The notes: generated by a model from the letters alone, not told the origin. Positions 1-11,040 are shown, counted from the stretch's first letter. The stretch is DNA of 64,000 bases from Steinernema hermaphroditum (GCA_030435675.1 CM059623.1:3498012-3562011), one strand, 5' to 3'. Numbers and translations: made by a program.

Positions 1-156
1 AAATTTGGCATTAGCATGTCCCGTATGCCGGAAGAAGGTCACATTGAAGGTTGGCGAAGAGCTGCCGACGAATTGGACTTTGAAAGGTGGGTTATGTGAA
101 TGGTGCCTCTTGAGATGCATTCGTATTTCAGGTCTAATGGATGCAACATTGAATAA
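1..156 (+). CDS. 3' end of an unidentified gene (two exons)
   Basis: Two exons are visible. Positions 1-86 are open and end in a donor (AG|gtgggt). A 45-nt intron ends in atttcag, and positions 132-156 finish the frame with TAA. The joined C-terminus has the segments KFGISMSRMPEEGHIEGW and ELDFERSNGCNIE. Phase agrees (2 nt + 1 nt across the junction). The gene begins outside the window. I do not recognise the family; the tail is charged, with no membrane segment. The assignment rests on splice signals and codon-like composition only. Confidence 0.6.
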
Positions 157-1050
157 GTCGATATAACAGAAAAGCAATTTCCAAACACCACTTCCTTTGT
201 GGAACTTTCAAGACCGAGGTCGAGCTGTAAAATGACTCATGGTGAAACTGTTCACATTCATTATAAGCCTGTACATAGATGATTGTTGTACATATGTATT
301 ATTAAATAGATATTTATAATGTTTTGACTTCAAGGCGCAACGCTAAGCCAACCAGAATCGGTTGCGACAAAAAATAAGACACTGCGAACGCAGCTAGGGC
401 CAAGTGTGATCGACGACGACTTACATTGTATGTATATGGTAGTATGTAACTTTGGCTCCATCGGTCCAATTTTTCAACAGTGGATTTTAAGTCTACCGGG
501 GACTCGCTAGTTATATTCGCTAGCCTGTTTGTTTTTGTGACTGGAATTCAATCAGAAACGATAGTGAAGACAAACAGAGGCTTACAAGACGAAACAAGAA
601 GCGAAAATAAATATTGGCAGTGGGGAGAGTCGAACCCTAGTCTACAAACTGATAGGCAAGAGACTTACCGGGTCAACCACTTAGAGAAGCAAATCGATTG
701 CAGTAATCACACCTATAGCTGCATACCATGCCTACTCGTGTGCCCATTTTCAGCTCGATCTGAGGCGAATACTTTGAAAAGTAATTTATTTCCGTAAACT
801 TAAAATTCAAATTGGTTACTCCACACTTAATTAATGCTGTCCGTATATGCAAACAACGGAGCCGAAGGGTGGACGTAGCGGATCCCAGACTTCTGGACCA
901 AGGAAGATTAACCCACAAATATCTCGAATCTCAACACAATAGACTTATCCGCGCTGCGCATCCTAGAGGAGCAGGCTGATAAGTTTTTTGAATTGTTCTT
1001 TTTTGAATAATCGATTGAACATTTATTGATTTGAAAATCACAACATTTTC
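157..1050. other. Intergenic stretch without a supported gene
   Basis: Between the stop at 156 and the end of the next gene I see no exon with good splice signals. A 105-residue plus-strand open frame at 480-797 overlaps a tRNA-like sequence and has no splice or start context, so it is not called. The only structured element is the minus-strand tRNA-like sequence at about 617-690. Confidence 0.5.
617..690 (-). repeat. Single tRNA-like sequence
   Basis: On the minus strand it has an A-box-like motif (TAAGTGGTTGACC) and, about 45 nt downstream, a B-box-like motif (GGGTTCGACTC) in a stem-loop that pairs well (GGG TTCGACT CTCC region). It lies alone, unlike the paired copies elsewhere. The acceptor stem is not convincing by eye, so I treat it as tRNA-derived rather than as a working tRNA gene. 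Confidence 0.45.
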
Positions 1051-1053
1051 CCA

Positions 1054-2942
1054 CTAATAACCGACCTCCTTGACAGTGAACTCAAAAGTCTGGGATTGCA
1101 GCTCTCCAGAGACAAATCCGTAGCCGTCGGCCTCGTCTTCGTAGTTGAACTGGACCCAGAGAGTCAACTGCACGTCCTGTATCGACGGGAGGGCCGGAAC
1201 GACACTTGTACTGAAGTCTTGGAGGCAGTGGTAGTTGAAGCTGTAGTAGGAGAGTCCGTTATTTCCTACGAACGTCTCCCTGTGGGCTTGAAGTATCTTG
1301 AAGGAGTTTCCTGAAGTCCGTCCGATGCAGTTGTATTCGGAAGGGAACTTGTCGAAGATGAGTTCGATGTCTTTGCCGCTCTGAATGCGAATTGGTAGGC
1401 AAGTTGTGGAAAATGTGGAAAATGTGGAAAATGATGTGGAAAATAGGTTACCTTAGCTTTGAATTCGAAGATGGCCAAGCGAGGAGTGTGGGTATTCTCG
1501 AAGAAAACGAACTTTGTGAAGTCTAGGGCAACTGAAGACTGTCCCTCATCCTGGAAATACAAAATTAACACAAAAAAAAGCCAAAAACGTATGTATTTTT
1601 GGAAGCACTTCTGGAGCAGTAGAAGCTAAATCGAACACTGCTCGATTAAAATTTGATATTTTCGATGAGAAAAAAATCGGAGTAACAAAATAAAAATCTT
1701 CCGAGATGGTCGGTTTCGAACCCGTGTTGACAAACTACTAATCGGCAATGCTAACCACTAAGCCGCTCGTTCCCTTGGCTGGTGGTACAAGCGAATGAGC
1801 GTGCTTCTGTTGCAGAGTGGTTAGCATTTGCGACTGACGCACGATCGAGGCGGGTTCGAATCCTAAAGGAGGCGATCACAGCCAGAGTCATCTGAGACAG
1901 TTTTCACGTCTTTTGACTTTCATGTCCTTCATCAAGAACATTTGTCAGGTCCAAAATTTGCCTCTCAGGATGAAAAATGTTTCTGTAGCAGAGTGGTTAG
2001 CATTTGCAAACGATCGTGGTGGGTTCTAATCCTAGAGTAGGCGATTACGTGTAGAGTAGAGTCGACAGTTTTCTGGTTCTTTGACTTTCTCCTCCTTCAT
2101 CAAGAAGTCTTTTAGTTCATTCATTTGTCAAGTCCGAAATTTGCGAACATTTCCAAAACCCACCAGTTCGACAGATTCGTAGATTTCAATCTTCGTTTCA
2201 CACAGTTCTCCGGTGTAGGGCACGTGCACTTCCCTTCGATTCGATCTTGCAGGTGGTCAACGACTCCACCGTTTCTGCACTTATTGCTCGAGTTGTTAAC
2301 TAAATAAAACCATTATTCCAACATTTCGATCTTCTCTTACACTTCTCCTTCTTTACAATAAGGACCAAGTCCTTAGCCTGATAGTCGAGGACCACTTCCA
2401 GGACGAGTTTTCCATTTTCGATCGTGTGGATATTCTTCAACTGGGTACAATTGTATCCACCCTTCCCGTTTATCTTGATCGCCGTGAAAGGATGCTCGGA
2501 ACAGTCATCAATGGCGAAGCTGATAGGGGCGCCGTCCTGTGAGTGACTAGTTCTGATCTCAAAGGGGAAAAGTGTAACCTACGTCTGATTCGAAGTTCAA
2601 GAACAAGGTGCTACCATGGAGACCGTCGTCAATGCTCGGTAGTGGATCCTGTATAGTGAACTGCTCAAAATTGGTTGATATCTGCAAGAAGGTAACGCTT
2701 CAAGCAGCCATGCTGACATGTCTCACCACAGTATGGTTGACAGAGAACCGCTTCGGGATTTCACAGTGTTCACCCGTGTAGACACTGGGGCAGATACACT
2801 TTGGTGGGCTGTCAAGCGAAAGATAACCATTTACGCATTTGGCCGGGATGGGTGCGGGGCTATGGTAGTCGTGCTCAAGTGCAGACGGTTGGGCTACAGT
2901 AAGCGCCGCAAGAAAGACAAACAACAGCAGTCTGGAGAACAT
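1054..2942 (-). CDS. Secreted EGF-like family protein, member 1, with a 1-nt frameshift
   Basis: Six exons (5' to 3': 2942-2727, 2681-2583, 2536-2341, 2299-2164, 1550-1452, 1380-1054). The N-terminus is a signal peptide (MFSRLLLFVFLAALTVA), followed by an EGF-like segment with CICPSVYTGEHC. Next come the family domain, a second EGF-like module (exon 4) and a C-terminal domain ending FVSGELQSQTFEFTVKEV. All junction phases agree except exon 4. There the second EGF module reads KCRNGG...CTCP and then leaves frame: one base is missing after CTCP relative to paralogue 3 (CTCPPDFTGSLCE), and the downstream frame resumes YTGELCE. One added base would also restore phase 0 at 2164. So this is either a recent pseudogene or a sequencing indel. 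Intron 4 carries a tRNA-like pair. Role unknown; probably an extracellular protein. Confidence 0.7.
1405..1445. repeat. Short tandem repeat of a TGTGGAAAA unit
   Basis: About four near-perfect copies of a 9-nt unit (TGTGGAAAA) lie in intron 5 of the preceding gene, directly before its acceptor on the minus strand. It is a simple slippage repeat with no sign of function. Confidence 0.8.
1703..2135. repeat. Head-to-head tRNA-like pair A, with a duplicated plus copy
   Basis: A minus-strand tRNA-like sequence (about 1704-1770; A box AGTGGTTAGCA, B box GGGTTCGAAACC) is followed by a plus-strand one (about 1806-1876; AGTGGTTAGCA, GGGTTCGAATCC). The plus copy and its 3' flank are tandemly repeated at about 1983-2135, with the same trailing motif (CTTCATCAAGAA). 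The group sits inside intron 4 of the EGF-like gene. A and B boxes are intact, but the anticodon stem does not pair convincingly by eye. Confidence 0.6.
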
Positions 2943-3020
2943 CGCTCAAGCTGTGCCCCAAAAGCGCAGTGTCCTCTTTTTATGGCGACAAATATGAGTC
3001 ATTTCCAGACGGATTTCTAT
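2943..3020 (-). promoter_or_regulatory. Family-type promoter with TATA-like and TGACTCA motifs
   Basis: Upstream of the ATG at 2942 (minus strand) lie an A/T-rich TATA-like motif (CCATAAAAAGAGG) and, farther out, GGAAATGACTCATA. The same TGACTCA block and a TATA-like motif at similar spacing precede members 3 and 4. TGACTCA is the classic AP-1/TRE core. Conservation between paralogues of different age suggests a retained core promoter, though recent duplication alone could also explain it. Confidence 0.5.
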
Positions 3021-4010
3021 TCTTGGAATCGTCTGACATTACGGAAAAAAGACTAAAATGGATCGTTTCCGTTTTGTACTTTAATGGATGACATTTTAAT
3101 ACGTGAGATTGAGGAATTACGGTGGGATGAGAGTGGTTTATTTGCGTTTCTGCAGCTTCATGTTTTAAGCTAACACTCTTACATGATTATACATGCCGTA
3201 ACGGTTAGTCTTGTAAAAACGCTCACTCAACGGGGAACCTCAGAGTGAGAGAGCGAGTGGTTGACCGATCGCTACGTACACAAGTGAAAGACCCCTGTGT
3301 ATGGGAACTCAAGATATGCTAGAAAGAACGTGCTATCTTTCTTCACCTAAGTGATATTCTGACTCCCAACATTCACTGGAAGAACAATTCTAAGAGCAAG
3401 TAATCATGATATGCCTAACCGTTTCTCTAAAGAAGGAAAGGTCCCAAACTGTCCCACACCGATTCGGCTGAAATTTGACATGAAGGTGAGCATGCAAGCG
3501 TGTAGCAGAACCTGATAGGTTTCAGCGGTGAATGACGGGTTTAAGCTACAGTTCATAGTGGAACTTGTCCTCTGTACTTGCAAGGTCCTAACACGATGTC
3601 CCTGATGCCACAAAAGATACAGTGGTCTTATCAATTTTTTACCTTTTCTTTGAGGTTTTGTGAGGCCATTCACCGATGAAACCTATCAGGTATTGCTACA
3701 CTCTGACATGCCAACCTTCATGCCAAATTTCAGCCGAATCGGCGTGGGACAGTTTGGGACCTTTTCTTGTAAGTGGCACACGTGAAGTACATAGGCTATC
3801 TGTTGAGCTTCTTCGATGTCGCTTGATTCCTGGGTGCGCCAAAGTAAGACCGAGATGACTGCAACGGCCGTTCGCAATTCTGTCTATACGGTAAACGGTC
3901 TTCTACAAGGTTCCGATGGGCTGAATCACCAGCTGATTTTGGCCGTGGTGCAATCGTAGTCAAATGCTCCACACGCTACAACATCCCTTTATTACTCCTT
4001 TAAATATTCG
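3021..4010. other. Intergenic region containing one foldback repeat
   Basis: I find no exon with a credible acceptor, donor and open frame here. Short open frames at 3404-3877 fall inside the inverted repeat at 3433-3770 and are artefacts of it. Confidence 0.5.
3433..3770. repeat. Foldback/MITE-like inverted repeat with about 98-bp arms
   Basis: The left arm (3433 to about 3530) and the right arm (about 3671-3770) are reverse complements with few mismatches; both contain GGTCCCAAACTGTCCCAC and CCTGATAGGTTTCA. The arms are separated by about 140 bp. Fragments of the same family (GCGAAATCGG...GACACTT) seem to recur near 23150 and 50010. It has no coding capacity, so a non-autonomous DNA element is the likeliest nature. 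I could not identify a target-site duplication. Confidence 0.65.
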
Positions 4011-4016
4011 ACATTT

Positions 4017-5227
4017 CTACCACTCCGGTATCTCCGCCACATTCGGGTCATATACCAACTTTTTGACGGTGAACTCGAAGCTCTGCAACTGCTCCTCTCC
4101 CGAGACGAATCCCCTCTGGTCGGCCTTGTTGTCGTAGTTGAAGAATACCGCAACGAAGACCGTTTTCCCGAACAAACGGATAGGTTCGCCCGCGTCGTCC
4201 CTAATACAGAAGCCAGTGGAAATCGAGTGGGCCATGAATAAATTTCCAGAGGTTCTCTCGGTTCCTTTGCAATCGAACTCCGAAGGGAATCGATCGATGG
4301 TGACCTCGATCATCTTGTTCTCCTAAATCGCCAATTACAAAAGGTCGGGTTTACCGAAAGGATTTACCGGACTGTAGAAGAAAAACACGGCTTGTCGGGT
4401 TGTCTTTGTGTTACGGTAGGACATGGACTCAGAGAAGTTCAGCGTCTGAACGGGTGTGTTCTGAAAGACGGTCTAACTTTGTGCTTCTTTTTCGAACACC
4501 CACCACTTCAATCCTCTTGAAGAGCACAAGGGTCTGGTTCTCCACGGTTACTAAATGAAATGATGAGGTGGATTAGTCAAAGAGCGCCACTTACAGCCAG
4601 GCAGGTCTATCTTCGCTTGTTTTCTCGCTTGGAAGGTCATGTTGTAGCGGTCGGGGCCGTTAAGCAAGAACACCTCAAGGACGAACTTTCCTTCGTCGCT
4701 TTTGTGGACCTTATGGTATAGGTCAAGGCAGTCATAGCCCTTTCCATTGAGCTTTGCGGTGATAGCAAGAGCTTCATCCATTCCCGCGGTACACCACATT
4801 TCGTAAACCGGATCGAGATGCTCGACAAGAAGCTCGATCGGCGATCCCTCCTGGAAAGAAAGGACAAATAGAGAAGAGATAATCGGAGTGAACCTACATC
4901 AGATTGGAACTCCAGGTACACCGCATATTGATGCGTGGAAAGAGGAGGTTCTTCGGTGAGGTTGCTGCTACGGAAATCCTCGAAAGTGAAGCGTTCGAAG
5001 TCGGTATTCGACTAAACCAAAATCTCAAACAATGAGAGAACTCATACCACAGTGTGGGACTTAAAGGTCCTCCTTGGAATTCCACAGTATAGGCCAGTAA
5101 AGTCATCTCCGCAGTCACACGCCTGCATTACATCCTCTTCAAAATGCTTTCGACCATTGTGGCATTTGTTGACGTTGGCTACAGTAACCGACACGAGGCA
5201 GATGGCTACAAGGAGACGAGGGAACAT
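4017..5227 (-). CDS. Secreted EGF-like family protein, member 2 (intact, 331 aa)
   Basis: Six exons with fully consistent phases: 5227-5048, 5011-4898, 4850-4595, 4550-4504, 4460-4368, 4322-4017. The protein has a signal peptide (MFPRLLVAICLVSVTVA), an EGF-like module (CDCGDDFTGLYCGIP) and the family domain. That domain has the hallmarks SPIELLVEHLDPVYE, KLNGKGYDC, DLYHKVHKS and GKFVLEVFL. The C-terminal domain includes RFPSEFDC and FVSGEEQLQSFEFTVKKL. Unlike members 1 and 3, it has no second EGF module: exon 4 is only 47 nt and encodes TVENQTLVLFKRIEV. I do not recognise the domain by name. A secreted, probably disulfide-bonded extracellular protein is a fair inference. It is the best reference for the family. 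Confidence 0.8.
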
Positions 5228-5898
5228 CGCTTCTCGAGTTGTGAAAGGAATGCACCTCCGGCTCTTTTATGCAGGCGAGTGTGAATCAGCGTGAATCATG
5301 TGTGTGTGTGTGTCATGTGTGAATCACCCTAAGCGGACTCCCCTTTCGGCGACACCCGACCTTTGCAAAAAAGGGCAAAAAAGAAATCGATCTAGAGCAC
5401 CGACGGGGAAATCAACTTTTTGTGACACATGTGCTCGTTTTCCAATGAAACAAAGTGGAAGGGTGCAAATGGTGCAAACGGTTCAAATGTTCTTCATGCG
5501 TGTTGCAATATCATGATTTTGCACAAAGTTGCACCCAGATATAATCGCCAATCCAGCATGTACGACCTTCCGTTCCTCTTCACTCTTTGGCGTCATGGCT
5601 TCAAGTGGCAGACAATATACGTCCGGTTTTTTTTGCCTTTTCGTCCAGTCCACTGCCACTGGAAGCCATCAGAACCTCGGCCTTATCGGTGTTCCATGTG
5701 TGAAGTCAGTGGTTGGTGACCAGAGCCAACTGAACAATACGAATAGGAATCTAGGAAGAGTCCTATACTCAGCGTACTCAGCGGATTCAGCGCCGTTCTT
5801 CTGATCGTCGAATAATGTTTTTACATTGGCACTGACAAGATTTTTGGCGAAAACCGATATGTGAAAACCATTATGTCACAACAATCAAAATCACATGA
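5228..5898. other. Intergenic region between members 2 and 3
   Basis: It contains the member 2 promoter (GCATAAAAGAG about 30-40 nt above the ATG on the minus strand) and a GTGTGTGTGT run at about 5299-5311. The remaining open frames have no splice support. The C-terminal domain that member 3 lacks is not recognisable here. Confidence 0.45.
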
Positions 5899-6880
5899 TT
5901 ATTTTGCTTGTTCTGAGCTGGGTTCATGGCAAAGTGGAACATGGCTGTGCACTACCTTCTGGACGGGAGAGTCCTGGAAATAGAGGTCTCACTATGGGTT
6001 CAATCGGGTAAGACTGGATTAGCCATACTAATAAGCGTCAAAGGACCTACAACTTTAATGACTTCGAAAATATCGATTGGCGTTTCGCAAAGCGATCCTG
6101 TGAAGTCCGGAGGGCAAGTACATGGCACATTATCGGTTGATTGGTCAGTCGTTGATGAAAGGGACAGGTTCGAACCGCCGTTCTTGCATTTGTTGTAAGC
6201 TAAATCGAGTAAGTCTCACACGAGTAAATCTCACACGACATACGATCAGAAAGAGGTTTCTTCGCCATAACGGTCATGTTGTAGCGGTCGGATCCATTAA
6301 TCAAGAACACCTCGAGGACGAACTTTCCTTCGTTGCTTCTATGGACTTTATGGTACAGGTCAGAGCAGCCATAGCCCTTTCCATTGAGCTTTACGGTCCC
6401 AGCAAGAGCTTCATCCATTCCACTGGCGCACCACACTTCGTAAACCGGATCCAGGTGCTCGACAAGAAGTTCGATCGGCGACCCATCCTGGAAACGAGAC
6501 AAATAGAGAACGGATAATCAGAATAGACCCACGTCAGATTGGAACTCTTGGTACACCGTATAGAAATGTGAAGAATAAGCAGGTTCTTCGGTTAGGTTGC
6601 TGTTGCGGATATCGACATAAGTGAACGTTTCAAAGTTGGTCTTGGTCTGAAAGACAACAAAGCTTTGACTGTTCAGCTATAAGCTGAAATGCCCTACCAC
6701 AGTATGCGAAGCGAAGTTCCTCGATGGAATTCCACAGAATCGGCCAGTGTAGTCGGGGCCGCAATCACACGACCGCCATTCGGTGCCGTCGATTCTAGGT
6801 TTTCCGCCATTCAGACATTTGACGCTCCCGGCTACAGTACCCGCCACGAGGCAGGCGAGAAGAACCAGACGAGAGAACAT
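5899..6880 (-). CDS. Secreted EGF-like family protein, member 3 (C-terminally truncated, 257 aa)
   Basis: Five phase-consistent exons: 6880-6698, 6646-6533, 6487-6235, 6199-6051, 5973-5899. They encode a signal peptide (MFSRLVLLACLVAGTVAG), EGF module 1 (CDCGPDYTGRFCGIP), the family domain (GSPIELLVEHLDPVYE, LYHKVHRS, EVFLINGSDRYNMTV) and an intact second EGF module (KCKNGG...CTCPPDFTGSLCETP). The exon that in member 2 begins NTPVQ here begins DSPVQ, but it runs into a stop after 24 residues. The final FPSEF/FVSGE domain is therefore absent. This may be a viable short form or early decay. The second EGF module gives the reference frame that exposes the frameshift in member 1. Confidence 0.72.
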
Positions 6881-6960
6881 GGCTTCTCGGCTTGTGGAGA
6901 AGAAGGGCCGGGCCTCCTTTTAAAGGGTCGAATGTGAGTCATTTCCAGACGGACGCCGTC
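6881..6960 (-). promoter_or_regulatory. Conserved promoter block of member 3
   Basis: About 75 bp directly above the ATG are almost identical to the block above member 4 (11732-11815). On the minus strand they contain TTTAAAAGGAGG as a TATA-like element and GGAAATGACTCACATT with an AP-1-like TGACTCA core. A shorter version precedes member 1. Beyond this block the flanking sequences diverge. Confidence 0.5.
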
Positions 6961-8590
6961 GGGTGGATTCCATTTTGGGCGACGTCTGGCATTTTGAAAA
7001 GAGATCGAGAATACATTTCTAGATGACAGATGTCTCGATCGCAACTGAGATCATCTTTTACATGTAATGCCGATAGAAACTTATTCGATGCTGATGGTGT
7101 CCTCAGGGCGTCGGCGACCTTCGGGATGACATCTTGCGCTGCCGGATTCCTGGCGTCGAACATCTTGTTGTGAACGGTGGTGGGACTACGGCTTCCGGGT
7201 GTCCCAATTCCCTCTGGAAGCCGGAAAACTCACAACTGCCACAGAATTTGCTGTCTGACCAACCGGACACTCAGAGAGCGACCGGAGAGACCGACCGCTC
7301 GCCACCGCGACAAGAGTGAGACGATTATGAGAGAAAAGAGGGCAAATATCACGCTGTAGTCTTCTTCTTTCTTTGGGCATGAGCACGATTTCTCAGTATA
7401 ATACATTGATCCGCATACGGACTTCAAAGCGGACTTCAAAACTTCAAAGATCCCATCATCGACTGGTGGCGAAGACATCGAAGTTCCAGGACATCTTCAG
7501 CGTCGTGGGAGAAGAGCAGAATCAACTATACGCTGGACCAAAGTTGACAGAAGTGAATCGCTCTGTTATGATTCCACCATTCCAGACATCTTCCCCCTCA
7601 CCGTCATGAACGACCGCTCTCCACCTCAAATAGTCCCAAGCAAACCCAATGCTTGTGTACTCATTACTCGTCTTTCTATTTATTTGAGTTCCTTTTATTC
7701 AAATTTACAAAATACAAACACGCAAAAGAAGTATTAGCTGATGGGGAAGGGCACCGTTGAAGAAGAATTTTTCGGGCCAGAGTTGGTTCTGCAAAAGAAT
7801 GAATCAATTTCATTAAATTAGGAAAGTTCATTTATACAAATCGTGGCTTCTAGTTTCGGGCCGCTAACAGAAAAGGCTCATATGGAGCGGCTGTTACATC
7901 CATCCATGTTACCTATATCGTCTTTATGGTGACCTTCTGTGCTTCTGTCCTGGTCGTCCTCCATTGTACGTGTGTTCCCAGAAATCGTTCTAAAAGGGAC
8001 GACGAGTTGATTTTAAGCAAGAACACCTGCCTCATGCACCAGACAGTGGTGTTCATCCTGGCTGTTGGCGTGTGGACCTTCGCCATGTTCCCCAAATCGA
8101 AGGCTTAACGAAGCAGCCACGTGGTTGAGGAATGTTAGCACCTGAAAAGAGGCACTGTACATCCCACCTTCTCCCATATAGCTCGATTCACCCCGATGCT
8201 CCTTCCTTATCGAGGGGTGGCCCAGATGGCTACTCCATTATCGCAGCCATGTCGTGAAGTGCCTGTCCCAAGCCACTTTGTGCATGGCTTCCGGCATCTT
8301 CATGTCTAAAGATCAAAGCTGAGTTATGTCTGTTCCCACTTTCCGTGTCGCACAACACACAAACCTTTAAGTTAATACGGTGCTCAAAAATATTCGACGA
8401 GAATCTGAAATGGAGCGGTTTCGAGGACTTTCGAGGATTTCACGCATCACGCCCTAGATTTGAGAACACAGGGATTGAACGAACGTTAAAGTTTCGTGAA
8501 ATAAGGCAGAGAAGAAGGATATCAACAAAGGTAAAATTCTATATCAGCGAGGAGGTCGTCAAAGCCAAAGAGGGAAACCACACGTAAACA
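6961..8590. other. Poorly resolved region with exon-like fragments
   Basis: Weak signals only. A minus-strand stretch encodes MFDARNPAAQDVIPKVADAL (about 7163-7080). Another minus frame at 7478-7230 includes a possible membrane segment (YSVIFALFSLIIVSLL). A last exon of a minus-strand gene may lie at about 7790-7738: acceptor cttttgcag, stop TAA, then a gaataaaa signal near 7700. I could not join these into a gene model. Confidence 0.3.
7869..8108 (+). pseudogene. Possible 7TM chemoreceptor fragment
   Basis: A plus-strand open frame of about 80 codons encodes two hydrophobic segments (VTSIHVTYIVFMVTFCASV and TVVFILAVGVWTFAMF) separated by a basic loop with RNRSKRDDELILSK. This pattern resembles transmembrane helices 5 and 6 of nematode chemoreceptors. 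I see no start, no other helices and no clear splice sites, so it is at best a fragment. The opposite strand is also open over 60 codons but encodes nothing recognisable. Confidence 0.3.
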
Positions 8591-8591
8591 C

Positions 8592-8900
8592 CTTCTTGGC
8601 CGTCGCGGGGGCTGTGGCGTCGCGCGGCGCACTCGACTTTGGGCCGTCGATGGCGTAGGTGTTCTGAGCTGAGTTGGATTGTAGTCAGCCACAGCTGAGG
8701 CCGATACAAATCTGCTCGGATTAATTCTTTCCTTTCGGCGCCATGGCGACGTATTTCCTCATAGTCCCCATACTGGTCATCTGAGAACAGGAATTAACTC
8801 CTTTTAAGGTTACTCTTTGAACAAACGTCCAACGCCTTCCCATTTACCATAGCGCTTCTTCGGCTTCTCGTGGCAGCGTTAGCGGTTAAACTTTTGTGGT
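8592..8900 (-). CDS. Two exon-like segments of an unidentified gene
   Basis: On the minus strand an exon beginning at 8780 (acceptor ttctcag) encodes DDQYGDYEEIRRHGAERKEL and RADLYRPQLWLTT, and it can end at 8592 (AAG|gtgttt). An upstream exon ending at 8848 (TATG|gtaaat) encodes HEKPKKRY and joins it in phase (1 nt + 2 nt). The composition is charged and coding-like. I do not recognise the family, and neither end of the gene is defined. Confidence 0.35.
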
Positions 8901-9035
8901 CGAGTGCCTCCTTGGCAAATCGGTGAAACTACTATTCCCTGGTGTTCTTCGAATGCCTTTTATTTGTGTTATTTGTGCTTATCACAGACATGATAGAAAG
9001 TAAACGCGGCGAAGCAATAGGTAATCCAGTAAAAT

Positions 9036-9422
9036 TTATTGTAGAAATATCTTTGGATATGCTTTCAAATAGTTCTCAAAATTGTTTGCCATCCGAGCTT
9101 GCCACCATTTGAGACAGATGTCATATCGCGCGCTTAACTCGTCCGGATCGTTGCTTAACACTTTCTTTAATGTAAAATATCCTTTCAGTTCGTTGTTCTG
9201 CGCAGTAACGACCGGCAATCCACTGAAAAAAAGGACAAAAAATGCAGAGAAATGCTGAATATTGGAGAACTAACCTTCTGGACAAGTGGTACGACGAATC
9301 GTTTTCTCTTGCACGTTGAATCATTCCTAGCTGTGGGCGGCGTTTGCGTACTGCCCACGGATAAAGCGAAAGGCTTGGATATCGTAGCCGGGTTTGTTCA
9401 ACATCGCTCCGTAGTTTTTTTG
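9036..9422 (-). CDS. 3' exons of an unidentified gene
   Basis: Three phase-consistent minus-strand exons: 9422-9359, 9326-9275 and 9222-9036. They encode YGAMLNKPGYDIQAFRFIR, then MIQRARENDSSYHLSRS, then a tail with VTAQNNELKGYFTLKKVL and DICLKWWQARMANNFENYL, ending TAA. The stop overlaps an AATAAA signal (CAATAAATT). The first intron in this set would be only 32 nt. Upstream exons probably lie in 9430-9960 but could not be joined. The function is unknown. Confidence 0.5.
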
Positions 9423-9639
9423 CTAAGCCAGTTGTTTGGCATCAGTTCGAGCCTGTGGGGAAGTTTCGATCAAAAGCGTTTGATAGCCGAAGCTAAAGAA
9501 TTTTCAGTTGAACTTCAGAAAGTAAAAAGAAGAATATAAACCTTTCATTGCCGCGAGTAGTTACGAAGAGATCAATGGAAGTAGAAGCGTATTGCCGTGA
9601 ATAATTGGAATTCTGACTCGAGTTTTGAGACAACTACGC

Positions 9640-9960
9640 AGACGTTTTTGCTGTCGTACAGTTCACTAAAATGTGGTTACAATGAAAAGAGTCCCTTGCG
9701 AAACGCTCACGGATTTCTCGTCGGTTACGGGAGGTGACTGTCCCTGAAGGGACAACCGGGAGGCAGCAGCTGGGAGCACAAGAGATTCGTAATCCACGGT
9801 GCCATTGATGTAGTATACTCGAGTATCGAGTATGCAGCCTTGCCGTAATGCGACCAAGGGAGCGCAAAAGAATTCGATTCGGAAGGCTACCGTAGTTCCC
9901 CGATCGCAAAATGGCAATCCTTCTTCAGTAGACACGTTTCAAATCGAGAATCTTTGTTCA
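9640..9960 (-). CDS. Coding-like stretch, probably exon(s) of a secreted protein
   Basis: The minus frame from about 9935 to 9666 is open for nearly 90 codons and includes TVAFRIEFFCAPLVALRQGC, VYYINGTVDYESLVLPAAAS and KSVSVSQGTLFIVTTF. The alternation of hydrophobic and polar residues suggests an extracellular beta-rich domain. It lacks a clear start, and its link to the 9.0-9.4 kb exons is unproven. It may instead be split by an intron at a GTAGCC site near 9887. Confidence 0.3.
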
Positions 9961-10019
9961 AAGTCGATGACACCGCCTAAAATAAGCCGTAGGGTAAAGA
10001 AGAGTTTGGCGACATAGCT

Positions 10020-11040
10020 GAAGCTTTGTGGATTCACACACCTCGGCATGTTTTGCTCCACCAGATAATATAGGACGATTAATTCGTCTTACAGCTTGAA
10101 TTTTGAACTTTCATGCGGTGATACAAAAAATCGGCCTTTTGGCACGGTGACTGGTAGCTCCAACTAGATTCAATTTGCTTAAAAGATTAGCTTCGAAGAA
10201 ACTACTTACAGTTGATTGAAAATAGCGCTCGAGGGCAGCCGACTTCGATTGAAAAGTGTTGGCGATTGAAGTGCAAACGACGCACTCTCCGCGGACGGAA
10301 TATCGATCGGTTCTGCTTATGTACTCAGAGGCTCGACCCCCGAGGCTATAAATTTAGTGATAAGATCACTTTTTCAGAATAGGGAACACACATGTGCACA
10401 CAACGATTCCAAAAACTCCGATGCGTCATCAATCACCAAAGGTCTTCGCCTTTTGACTGCCGTCGGCGGCGCGGGCCACGCGGCGACAGTCAAAACAAAA
10501 TGCAAAAAGGTCGCTGTGTAGGACTGTGCGAGAGTTGAGAGTTTGCTGCTTTTGTTGCGATCTCGCAACAGCCACGGACTAGTAAAAAAGCGAACTTTTT
10601 AGCAGTAGAATTTCGAGCGGCCAATAGCTTGGAGGTAGCCGGCTAGGGCGACAAAACGGAACGGTCAAGATGTCGGCCACAAGCGAAGACTTAATGTTTC
10701 TAGGATTTTCTTTTTTGTGAGTCTGATTACAATATCTGAAGTTATGATCGCCCGCGACCTTCGGACCGATCCACTTGCTAAGTCAATGTATGGTGCTTTT
10801 GTGAGATCCTCGCATGTGTGATCGTTCCAAAGGAGCGGCGAGAGAGACGCAGAGAGAACAGAGAGTGACTGTGATCTTGTTATGTCAGACCGGTCAGAGC
10901 TCCGACTTTAAAAGGCCGGCCAACCACTGTTGGAACAGTTCAACCTCTTCTCTCTTCAACTTCGAGTTTTTAGTGGGGATTCCACAGTAAGCCGAACATT
11001 CCATTGATTCCAACTGATTACCTGATTTTCCAATACTTCA
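10020..11040. other. Intergenic region with a relic of the EGF-like family
   Basis: No gene is supported. At about 10960-11000 the minus strand still reads CGIPTKNSK, matching the end of EGF module 1 in member 4 (CGIPTRNS) and including the tactgtggaatccccac motif. This marks a nearly deleted fifth copy. The rest shows only short GC-rich runs. Confidence 0.45.

Noticed and set aside
480..797. 105-codon plus frame
   Set aside because: It overlaps a tRNA-like sequence on the other strand and has no splice support.
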